Of a DNA stretch of 64,000 nt, positions 1 to 7,166 are shown in pieces (within the stretch, counting starts at the first letter, position 1; each line of letters opens with the position of its first letter). The stretch comes from Bradyrhizobium sp. BR 10289 (lineage in GTDB: Bacteria; Pseudomonadota; Alphaproteobacteria; Rhizobiales; Xanthobacteraceae). Both the position numbers and the translations under genes were made by a program. The notes beneath the pieces are model-generated. The model was not told the origin of the DNA. It ran no database searches and worked only from the letters and a program-made list of their open reading frames with translations. The stretch covers positions 62,001 through 126,000 of the forward strand of contig NZ_JACOFR010000021.1 of NCBI RefSeq assembly GCF_019455385.1. The letters run 5' to 3'.

Positions 1-2
1 CC

Positions 3-101
3 AACAATTTGCTCGGACGGACTTACCTCGCGCTCATCACGCCGTTCCACAAGATCGTCGCCCGCGGCATGATGGGGAGGATCGCGGAGCCGGCGCGATG
101 A
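3..101 (+). CDS. C-terminal end of a truncated gene, DUF2867-like
   Basis: Only the last 32 codons are present; the gene begins before the window. The tail reads GRTYLALITPFHKIVARGM and then a short basic end. The 'G-R-x-Y-L-x-L-x-x-P-F-H' pattern resembles the C-terminus of DUF2867 proteins, which are often fused to or found beside NAD-binding oxidoreductases. Its TGA stop overlaps the ATG of the next gene (ATGA), so the two are probably co-transcribed and translationally coupled. The family call rests on this short tail and is tentative; that it is coding is supported by the overlap. Confidence 0.5.
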   Translation, partial: NNLLGRTYLALITPFHKIVARGMMGRIAEPAR

Positions 102-757
102 CGCTGTCCGTCGACCTCTTCTTCTCCTTTCGCAGCCCGTTCAGCTACCTGGCGCTGCCGAAGACGCTCAAGCTGGTCGAGGAATACGATCTTTCGGTGA
201 ACCTGCGGCCGGTCTATCCGCTCGCGGTCCGCGTGCCCGGCTTCTTCAAGCGGACCAATCCGAAATTCATCAGCTATGTGATCCTCGACAGCACGCGCGT
301 GGCACAGTACGAGGGCATTCCATTCCGCTTTCCCAAGCCCGATCCGATCGTGCAGGACCGCACGACATTCGAGGTCGCGACCGAGCAGCCCTACATCCAC
401 CGCCTGGCGCGGCTGGGCGCCTGGGCGCAGCTCGAGGGACGCGCGCTCGATTTTACCTACGCCATCGCGCGCGTGCTGTGGGACGGATCGGTGGCACCAT
501 GGAATGAAGGCGATCATCTCGCGCGCGCCGCCGGGAAAGCCGGCTTCGATCTCGCCGCGATGGATGCTGCGATCAGCGCCGACGCCGATCGCTACGAGCA
601 GGTGATCACGGAGAACGAAAAGGATCACGCCGCCTCAGGCCATTGGGGCGTGCCGACCTTCGTGTTCGAGAACGAGCCGTTCTTCGGCCAGGACCGCATC
701 GACCTGCTGCTCTGGCGCATGCAGGGCAAGGGGCTGGCGAAGCGCCGGCCCGGCTGA
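98..757 (+). CDS. DsbA-family / 2-hydroxychromene-2-carboxylate isomerase-like protein
   Basis: The 219-residue protein has the thioredoxin-like DsbA fold of the HCCA isomerase / kappa-class glutathione transferase group. The N-terminal FFSFRSPFSYLA has Ser where disulfide oxidases have CxxC, so glutathione chemistry rather than disulfide exchange is expected. The C-terminal GVPTFVFENEPFFGQDRI holds the cis-Pro loop and the Gly-Gln-Asp-Arg end usual in this family. There is no signal peptide, so it should be cytoplasmic. It overlaps the preceding partial gene by 4 bases. The substrate cannot be told; these enzymes isomerise aromatic-catabolism intermediates or conjugate electrophiles. Confidence 0.8.
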   Translation: MTLSVDLFFSFRSPFSYLALPKTLKLVEEYDLSVNLRPVYPLAVRVPGFFKRTNPKFISYVILDSTRVAQYEGIPFRFPKPDPIVQDRTTFEVATEQPYIHRLARLGAWAQLEGRALDFTYAIARVLWDGSVAPWNEGDHLARAAGKAGFDLAAMDAAISADADRYEQVITENEKDHAASGHWGVPTFVFENEPFFGQDRIDLLLWRMQGKGLAKRRPG

Positions 758-827
758 CGTGAACCGATATCTCCGAGCTCGCGACTGAGGGTGGTGCCCC
801 GATGCCGGCGGCACGTTCGGAGGTCGC

Positions 828-2141
828 ATGCATCTGGCAAAGTTCTTCCATCGCCCGCCCGGCGACGACGATCGCGAATTGATCCTGATCCCCGGCAGCG
901 ATCCCACCGTGCTCGGCATTCACATGAACTGGAAGGGTGATCCGGACGCGGACGAGTTTCTGCGCAAGGATTTTTCAAACATTGCGGACGCGATTTCGGC
1001 CTTCCGCCGGCTGGCCAGCGAGTTTGTCGCAGCAGGCTATTTCGAGACCATCCACACCAATTATACGCTGCGCGACCTACCGCCCGATCCGCAAGCCAAG
1101 CCGGACTGGCAGAAAGGCCTGGACGAACTCATGATGCTGGCCCTCGGCGCGCCGATGGAACGACAGGCAAGCCAGCTCGAGGCGCTCAGCGGCACGCCGG
1201 CCGAGCATGAGCCGCTCTATCTCTGGCATGCCGCCCGTCGCAGCTATTCTGCCGGAGACGACGCGGCACGGACCGTACGCCTTGCCGAGCACGCCCGCGA
1301 CACGCTGGCCGCGCGCCGCGCTTCCGGACAGTCGCATTATGCGTGGTCGATCTACCAAGGCGATCTGGAAGGGTACATCCTGGAATTGCTGGGCGATGCA
1401 TGGCTCAAGGCCGGCAATCCCGACGCCGCGCTGACGACGATCGAGCATCTGTGCAAGGTCGCCCCGAGCCAGACCCGCCTCATCAAGCGCGCCGAGCTGA
1501 TCTGCGGCTATTTTCCGGAACGGCGGGAGGAAGCCTTTGACGATGCCTACCAATGGTCCCGGTTCGGCGGCTTCGAGGAGATCATGGCGCTGCCCGGCTA
1601 TGCCGAGTATGTGGCTCGGCGCAAGGCGAGCAAATCTGCCAAAGGCTGGCGCTGGAAGCGCGGCAAGCCGGCGAGCGAAGCGGAGATCAGCGCGGCGGAG
1701 CAGGCGCTGGACACCCGGCTGCCTGACGACTATCGCGGTTTCCTGCTGAAGCGCGGCGAGAGCGAGCTGCTGGTACGATTGCCCGAGGCCTCCTCCGAAC
1801 TCCGCTTCTATGCGCCGGGCGAGCTCGCCAGGCAGCGGCGCAATGTCCTTGATTTCATCGCCCATTCGGAGGACGAGCTCGCGGAGGCGTGCGCCTATTT
1901 CCGCAAACAATACGGAGTTTCGTTGAAGCACCTGGTGCCCATTGCCGAGCCGTCGCAGCTCAGCCGCTGTCTGCTGCTCCATGTCGAACCCGGAGCGCGC
2001 TATGGCCAGTGTTTCCAGTGGGATCATAACGGCGCATGGGAGCTGGAGCAGGAACAGCCGAGCTTCGACGTCGCACTGAAGGCCCTGACGGACGGCATCG
2101 CGCGGCGCGATGCGACCGCGCTCGCGTTCTTCGATCTCTAA
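828..2141 (+). CDS. SMI1/KNR4-domain protein with long N-terminal region
   Basis: This is a 437-residue soluble protein. From about residue 283 it has an SMI1/KNR4 (SUKH) signature: EAEISAAEQALDTRLPDDYR followed by GFLLKRG, then a beta-rich stretch ending in a Trp-containing strand. Residues 1-280 are acidic and helical, with an alpha-solenoid look (YILELLGDAWLKAGNPDAAL is TPR-like). SMI1/KNR4 domains are found in bacterial immunity proteins and in proteins of unknown role; no toxin gene lies next to it. No operon partner is visible: the upstream gap is 70 bases and the next gene is on the other strand. The specific role is unknown. Confidence 0.65.
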   Translation: MHLAKFFHRPPGDDDRELILIPGSDPTVLGIHMNWKGDPDADEFLRKDFSNIADAISAFRRLASEFVAAGYFETIHTNYTLRDLPPDPQAKPDWQKGLDELMMLALGAPMERQASQLEALSGTPAEHEPLYLWHAARRSYSAGDDAARTVRLAEHARDTLAARRASGQSHYAWSIYQGDLEGYILELLGDAWLKAGNPDAALTTIEHLCKVAPSQTRLIKRAELICGYFPERREEAFDDAYQWSRFGGFEEIMALPGYAEYVARRKASKSAKGWRWKRGKPASEAEISAAEQALDTRLPDDYRGFLLKRGESELLVRLPEASSELRFYAPGELARQRRNVLDFIAHSEDELAEACAYFRKQYGVSLKHLVPIAEPSQLSRCLLLHVEPGARYGQCFQWDHNGAWELEQEQPSFDVALKALTDGIARRDATALAFFDL

Positions 2142-2241
2142 AGCGCGATGAAATTGGGATGAATCGTCATCGCGCTTTAGGTTATTGTTTGAGCATGATC
2201 TCTTCGGAAAACCGCTTCACACTTTTCCGGATCATGCTTTA
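2140..2241. repeat. Palindromic intergenic repeat, family B, copy 1
   Basis: There are two hairpins. The first pairs AAAGCGCGATGA (2140-2151) with its exact complement at 2167-2178. The second pairs AGCATGATC and GGAAAA with TTTTCC and GATCATGCT (about 2192-2239). A second copy with the same order lies at 45156-45240. The first arm overlaps the stop codon of the SMI1 gene. It sits between convergent genes and may help end transcription of both. Confidence 0.85.
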
Positions 2242-2247
2242 GATGAT

Positions 2248-3363
2248 CTATTCCGCCAGACGCGCGGACTTGTCGCTTGTGGCCTCCGACCACTCGCCGA
2301 CGACGCGGTCGAGGTCACAGAGATTCTGGTGCATCTGCTCCAGCGAGAAGCCGATCGCGAAGAAGCGCTCGGCGGTGTCGCCGGGCTGGCCGCGGATCAG
2401 GCCGTCCTGGCGCACGGAGGCAACGGCCTCGGCATAATGCTGAAGCGCGACATGGACCGGATGGATCGGCGGCGCGCCGGCCCCTTCGCGTAGCGCGCTG
2501 GCGGCCGAACGCAGGAAGCGCGCGATCACGGTCGAGACCTCCGACAGCGGACCTGCAAGCCGCATCTGCACCTCGACCGGCAGCGGTACGACCGTGGCGC
2601 GGCCGATCATCACGACGTCATGGCGCAGCCGCAGTACGGTACGCAGCAGCGGGCCGGTGTCGGGCCCGCTCGACAGGCGCGCGGCGCGCTCGCGCTCGGC
2701 CTCGGCGCCGATCGCATTCATACCGACCATCGCGGTGCCGATGCCGTCCTGGATCCGGTGCAGCGCGTCGTTGTCGCGGCCGCGCGTGAGGCCGGCCAGG
2801 AGTTCGGTGAAGGCATCCGCGATCAGCTCCAGCAGTTTTGCCGCGCTGGCGCGGATCTGCCGCACCGCGCGCGAGGGCAGCACCAGGAACGAGACCAGCA
2901 GGCCGGTAACGGCGCCGACCCCGACCTCGCTGACGCGATCGATCGCCGAGGTCATGGGGTCGGAATGGTGCATGGTCGGGACCAGAAGCACGATGATCGC
3001 GGTCACCGTCGCCGCGTTGAGGCTCGGGTTGATCGCGGCCACGAAGGCGAGCGGCGCGACCGCCAGCACCAGCAACCCCAACAGGCCCACCTCGGTCGAA
3101 TACGGGATCAGGATCGCGATGGCGCCGCCATAGATGGCGCCGCCGATGGTGCCGAGCACGTAGTCGCGCGTCGCCTTCAGCGAGCGGCCGACGCTCATCT
3201 GGGTCACGATCAGCGAGGTCAGCACCGCCCAGAGCGGCAAGAGCAGATGCAGAGCGGTCGCGATGGCATAGGCCGAGGTGGCCGCGACCGTGACCCGGAT
3301 CGCCAGCCCCAGTTGCGTCCGCCGCGCCCGCACCCGGTCGAACAGCTGCTTTGCCAGTGCCAT
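2248..3363 (-). CDS. FUSC-family inner-membrane transporter (aromatic-acid efflux type)
   Basis: The 371-residue protein opens with a short basic N-terminus (about 20 residues) and then has six hydrophobic segments in residues 20-165, in the half-FUSC pattern (AYAIATALHLLLPLWAVLTS, VGAVTGLLVSFLVLPSRAVR). A long, mostly helical cytoplasmic domain follows. Full AaeB/YccS proteins have two such membrane halves; this has one, as many alphaproteobacterial members do. FUSC proteins are proposed efflux pumps for aromatic carboxylic acids. It is divergent from the MmgE/PrpD gene (119-bp gap) and convergent with the SMI1 gene. The substrate is unknown. Confidence 0.8.
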   Translation of the reverse strand: MALAKQLFDRVRARRTQLGLAIRVTVAATSAYAIATALHLLLPLWAVLTSLIVTQMSVGRSLKATRDYVLGTIGGAIYGGAIAILIPYSTEVGLLGLLVLAVAPLAFVAAINPSLNAATVTAIIVLLVPTMHHSDPMTSAIDRVSEVGVGAVTGLLVSFLVLPSRAVRQIRASAAKLLELIADAFTELLAGLTRGRDNDALHRIQDGIGTAMVGMNAIGAEAERERAARLSSGPDTGPLLRTVLRLRHDVVMIGRATVVPLPVEVQMRLAGPLSEVSTVIARFLRSAASALREGAGAPPIHPVHVALQHYAEAVASVRQDGLIRGQPGDTAERFFAIGFSLEQMHQNLCDLDRVVGEWSEATSDKSARLAE

Positions 3364-3482
3364 CGTCGACTATCCCGGTCCGATCCCAAATCACCAAAAG
3401 CATGGCTGATGCCCGCGGCTCCAAGGCCGCTTGAAAGGCCAAATCAGCCCGCCTAACTTGCCCGCCAAAACGAGGAAACACG

Positions 3483-4850
3483 ATGGCCCACGAAACCGCA
3501 ACGCTCGCCGCCTATGTCGTCAATCTGAAATTCGCCGATATTCCGGCGGAGGTGCTGGATCGCGCCAAGGTGCTGACGCTGGACTTCCTCGGCAGTGCGA
3601 TCCGGGCGAGGCGCGAGGCAGAATCGACCCCGTCGATGCTGAAGATGCTGGAAGCGCTGGCGCTCGACACCAAGGGCGAAGCCACCGTGTTCGGCGACAG
3701 CAAGACCTGGACGCCCGCAGTCGCGGCGCTGCTGAACGGCGCGCTCGGCCATTCCCTTGATTTCGACGATACCCACGCCGATTCCTCGCTGCATCCGAGC
3801 GCCCCGGTGGTCCCCGCCGCCTTCGCGGTCGGCGAGATGGTCGGCGCCTCCGGCCGCGACGTGCTGACCGCGATCGTCGCAGGCTATGAGGTCTGCTGCC
3901 GGCTCGGCAACGCGCTCGACCCGACCTCGCATTACGCGCGCGGCTTTCATCCGACCGCCACGGCCGGCACCTATGGCGCGGCGGCGGCGGCCGGAAAGCT
4001 GTTCGGTCTCACCGAGCAGCAGCTCATCTCCGCCTTCGGCGTCTCCGGCAGCCAGGCCGCGGGCTCGCTGCAATTCCTGATGAACGGCGCCTGGAACAAG
4101 CGCTACCAGGTCGGCGCCGCCGCCATGAACGGAGTGATCGCCGCGACGCTGGCGCGCAACGATTTCGTGGGATCGTCGGAATCGGTCGAGGGCAAGCACG
4201 GCCTGCTCGCCGGCTACACCGACGATGCGCATCCGGACAAGGCGGTCGCCGAACTCGGCAAGACCTACGAGACCATGAAGATCGGCGTCAAACCCTATCC
4301 GAGCTGCCGCTATACCCATGCCGCGATCGACGCGCTGATCGCGATGCGGCGCGAGCACAATCTGACGCCAGACCAGGTCAAGCGCGTCGAGATCGGCCTG
4401 CATCGGAACGGCATCACCCTCACCGGCGATGCCGCCACCAAGCGGCATCCGAAATCGATCGTCGGCGGCCAGTTCTCGATGTTCTTCACCGGCGCGCTCG
4501 CGCTCGACCAGGGCTCGTTCGGCTGGGACGATTACAACCGCCTCGGCGATGCCGCCATCGACGCGCTCGCCGACAAGTTCGACGTGGTGCAGGACGACCG
4601 GCTCGAAGTCGGGCGCACCCATCCGTTCGGCGCACGCGTCAGCATCACCACGGATGACGGCGTGCACGAGCGGCTCTATGCCGATCCCTCGGGCGAGCCG
4701 ACCTCCTTCCCCGATGCACAGGCGATGCAGCAGAAGTTCCTGACGCTGGCCCGCCCGGTGCTGAACGCGCGGGCGGAGAAATTCGCGGACGCGATCATGA
4801 CGCTGGAACGGTTCGACCGCGTGGCAAGCGCGACGGAGTTGGGGCGGTAA
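3483..4850 (+). CDS. MmgE/PrpD family protein
   Basis: The 455-residue protein is typical in length for the MmgE/PrpD (2-methylcitrate dehydratase-like) family. Family landmarks include HSLDFDDTHADSSLHPSAPV near residue 90, GFHPTATAGTYGAAAAAGKL near 160 and KPYPSCRYTHAAIDAL near 270. PrpD dehydrates 2-methylcitrate; other members include cis-aconitate decarboxylase and iminodisuccinate epimerase. No prpB or prpC neighbour is present, so the substrate is open. The start is supported by GAGGAA 5 bases upstream. The gene is cytoplasmic and apparently monocistronic. Confidence 0.88.
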   Translation: MAHETATLAAYVVNLKFADIPAEVLDRAKVLTLDFLGSAIRARREAESTPSMLKMLEALALDTKGEATVFGDSKTWTPAVAALLNGALGHSLDFDDTHADSSLHPSAPVVPAAFAVGEMVGASGRDVLTAIVAGYEVCCRLGNALDPTSHYARGFHPTATAGTYGAAAAAGKLFGLTEQQLISAFGVSGSQAAGSLQFLMNGAWNKRYQVGAAAMNGVIAATLARNDFVGSSESVEGKHGLLAGYTDDAHPDKAVAELGKTYETMKIGVKPYPSCRYTHAAIDALIAMRREHNLTPDQVKRVEIGLHRNGITLTGDAATKRHPKSIVGGQFSMFFTGALALDQGSFGWDDYNRLGDAAIDALADKFDVVQDDRLEVGRTHPFGARVSITTDDGVHERLYADPSGEPTSFPDAQAMQQKFLTLARPVLNARAEKFADAIMTLERFDRVASATELGR

Positions 4851-5114
4851 CGGGCCACGACTCCGCTCACCCTCCCCCTCCAGGGCAGCGTACGAGACAG
4901 CGCCGGCGCGGCTGGCATCGACTGAAAGGCCTTCCTCAAGCCGCGCTTTCCAGGATGGTTCGCATCAGAGAAACCATCGCTCGCTCCTGTTTCCGGATTA
5001 GCTGTCGCCGAGATTGCACGATGTCGGCAAAAGGGCCGTCACGGCGGTGCGGAGGCGCCGCGACGGGACCATCAAATCCTGTTACGATCGCCGAGATAAA
5101 GAAGGAGTCCCACC

Positions 5115-6032
5115 ATGAGCTGGCAGCCCTCGAACGATCCCGTGCTCGGCGATCCCATGTCCTGCGATGCGCTCGATCTCGTCATCGTGCCGCGCACGCG
5201 CGATCTCGGCGACGGGTTTGCGGTGCGGCGCGCGCTGCCGCATGGCAAGCGGCAGATGGTCGGGCCCTTCATCTTCTTCGATCATTTCGGACCGGTGCAG
5301 TTCGTCTCCGGCAAGGGCATGGACGTGCGGCCGCATCCGCATATCGGGCTGGCCACCGTCACCTATCTGTTCGACGGCGCGATCATGCATCGCGACAGCG
5401 AAGGCAATGTGCAGGAGATCGCGCCCGGCGCGATGAATCTGATGACGGCCGGCCGGGGCATCGCGCATTCCGAGCGCACACCGGATGCGCAGCGCGCCTC
5501 GGGGCAGAAGATGCTGGGCCTGCAAAGCTGGATCGCGCTGCCGGCCGGCTCGGAAGAGATCGATCCCTCGTTCCAGCATTATGCGGCGGGCGATCTTCCG
5601 ATGATTTCCGAGCGCGACTTCACGGCGCGCGTCATCGCCGGCTCGGCTTTCGGCATCACCTCACCGGTGAAAATGGTCTCGCCCTGGTTCTACACCGAGG
5701 TCACCGCGGTGGCGGGCGCGAGCGTGCCGCTCGACCCCGACCACGAGGAGCGCGCGATCTATGTCGTCGACGGCGAGGTCGAGATCGCGGGCGAGCGCTA
5801 CGAGGGCCCGCGGCTGTTGATTTTCCGGCCCGGCGACCGCATCACCGTGAAGGCGCTCAAGGCGACGCGGATGATGTTTCTCGGCGGCGATGCATTGGAG
5901 GGCCCGCGCCACATCTGGTGGAATTTCGTCTCCTCCAGCAAGGAGCGGATCGAGCAGGCCAAGCAGGACTGGAAAACCGGCCGCTTCGCCGCGGTTCCGC
6001 AGGAACATGAGTTCATTCCGCTGCCGGAATAG
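5115..6032 (+). CDS. Pirin family protein (bicupin)
   Basis: The 305-residue protein has the two-cupin pirin fold. The metal-site region RPHPHIGLATVTYLFDG is near residue 75 and the partner motif GRGIAHSER near residue 120. A pirin C-terminal cupin follows (about 175-285). Bacterial pirins bind iron and some oxidise quercetin; their cellular role is mostly unproven. The start is supported by AAGGAG 9 bases before the ATG. The 264 bp between the MmgE/PrpD gene and this one hold nothing I recognise. It is followed 62 bp later by purC on the same strand, possibly co-transcribed. Confidence 0.85.
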   Translation: MSWQPSNDPVLGDPMSCDALDLVIVPRTRDLGDGFAVRRALPHGKRQMVGPFIFFDHFGPVQFVSGKGMDVRPHPHIGLATVTYLFDGAIMHRDSEGNVQEIAPGAMNLMTAGRGIAHSERTPDAQRASGQKMLGLQSWIALPAGSEEIDPSFQHYAAGDLPMISERDFTARVIAGSAFGITSPVKMVSPWFYTEVTAVAGASVPLDPDHEERAIYVVDGEVEIAGERYEGPRLLIFRPGDRITVKALKATRMMFLGGDALEGPRHIWWNFVSSSKERIEQAKQDWKTGRFAAVPQEHEFIPLPE

Positions 6033-6094
6033 GCTAATCCGGTTTTCGGCCGCGCCATCAGGTGCGGCCGATTTCCTCCGCGAAGGCTCTTGCA

Positions 6095-7009
6095 ATGACT
6101 ACCATGCTCTCCAGCGACCTGCCCTTGCCCAAGATCGGCCGCGGCAAGGTGCGCGATATCTACGCTGTCGATGACGACCGCCTGCTGCTGCTCACCACCG
6201 ACCGCATCAGCGCCTTCGACGTGGTGATGGGCGAGACCATCCCGATGAAGGGCGCGGTGCTCACGCAGATCAGCGCGTTCTGGTTCAATGAGCTCGAAGG
6301 CGTGGTGCCGCATCACATGATCAGCGCCGAGACCGACGAGATCATCGCCGCGGTGCCGGCCTTGAGACCACATCGTGCCGAGATCCTCGGCCGCGCCATG
6401 CTGTGCAAGCGCACGACCGTGTTTCCGATCGAATGCGTGATCCGCGGCTATCTCTCGGGCTCGGCGTGGAAGGAGTACGCGGCCAGCGGCACGCTGGCGG
6501 GCGAGAAGCTGAAGGCCGGCCTCGTCGAGAGCGAGAAGCTCGAGCCTGCGATCTTCAGCCCCGCCACCAAGGCCGAGAGCGGCCATGACGAGAACATCAC
6601 GATCGCGAAGATGCGCGAGGTCGTCGGCGACGAGACGGCCTACACGCTCGAGAGCATGACGCGCGCGATCTACACGCTCGGCGAGGAACTGGCGCGCGAG
6701 CAGGGCATCATCATCGCAGATACGAAATTCGAATTCGGCCGCGACAAGGACGGCCGCATCATCCTGATCGACGAGGTCATGACGCCGGATTCCTCGCGCT
6801 TCTGGGCGACCAGTGCCTACAAGCCCGGCCAGCCGCAGGCGAGCTTCGACAAGCAGCCGCTGCGCGATTATCTCGACGTCGAACGCCGCGCCGGCCGCTG
6901 GAATGGCGACGCCCCGCCCCCGCCGCTGCCGGCGAGCGTGGTGGATGCGACGAGCAAGCGCTATCTGGAAGCGTATCGGCGGGTGACGGGGAAAGAGCTG
7001 AAAATTTAG
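6095..7009 (+). CDS. purC: Phosphoribosylaminoimidazole-succinocarboxamide synthase
   Basis: This enzyme joins CAIR and aspartate in de novo purine synthesis. The 304-residue protein starts KIGRGKVRDIYAVDDDRLLL, the PurC nucleotide-binding motif, and has TTVFPIECVIRGYLSGSAWK and LIDEVMTPDSSRFW, the substrate-binding signatures. At 304 residues it is the long (yeast ADE1-like) form rather than the short (about 240-residue) form. I chose the ATG at 6095; a GTG at 6062 is also in frame but lies outside the conserved region. No other purine gene is near, so this may be a second, unlinked copy. Confidence 0.92.
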   Translation: MTTMLSSDLPLPKIGRGKVRDIYAVDDDRLLLLTTDRISAFDVVMGETIPMKGAVLTQISAFWFNELEGVVPHHMISAETDEIIAAVPALRPHRAEILGRAMLCKRTTVFPIECVIRGYLSGSAWKEYAASGTLAGEKLKAGLVESEKLEPAIFSPATKAESGHDENITIAKMREVVGDETAYTLESMTRAIYTLGEELAREQGIIIADTKFEFGRDKDGRIILIDEVMTPDSSRFWATSAYKPGQPQASFDKQPLRDYLDVERRAGRWNGDAPPPPLPASVVDATSKRYLEAYRRVTGKELKI

Positions 7010-7048
7010 CCACGGCTGCTAGCGCCGTCGATCTCTCGGGCTTTGGCT

Positions 7049-7064
7049 TCAACCATATGGTTGA
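7049..7064. promoter_or_regulatory. 16-bp perfect palindrome upstream of the SulP transporter
   Basis: TCAACCATATGGTTGA is a perfect 16-bp inverted repeat, 103 bp before the SulP start. Its form resembles operators of ArsR/SmtB-type and related winged-helix repressors, but no such regulator gene is nearby. It is either an operator for a regulator encoded elsewhere or chance; for its length a perfect match is unlikely by chance in this gap. Confidence 0.45.
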
Positions 7065-7166
7065 TCGTGCACGCGCGGCATTGTCCCGAACTATCGGGTA
7101 TTTCATACTTGCAAGAATCCTGTTGCGCTAAAGCTGCAGTCGGCTACGTCTGCTGCAGGAATTTTC

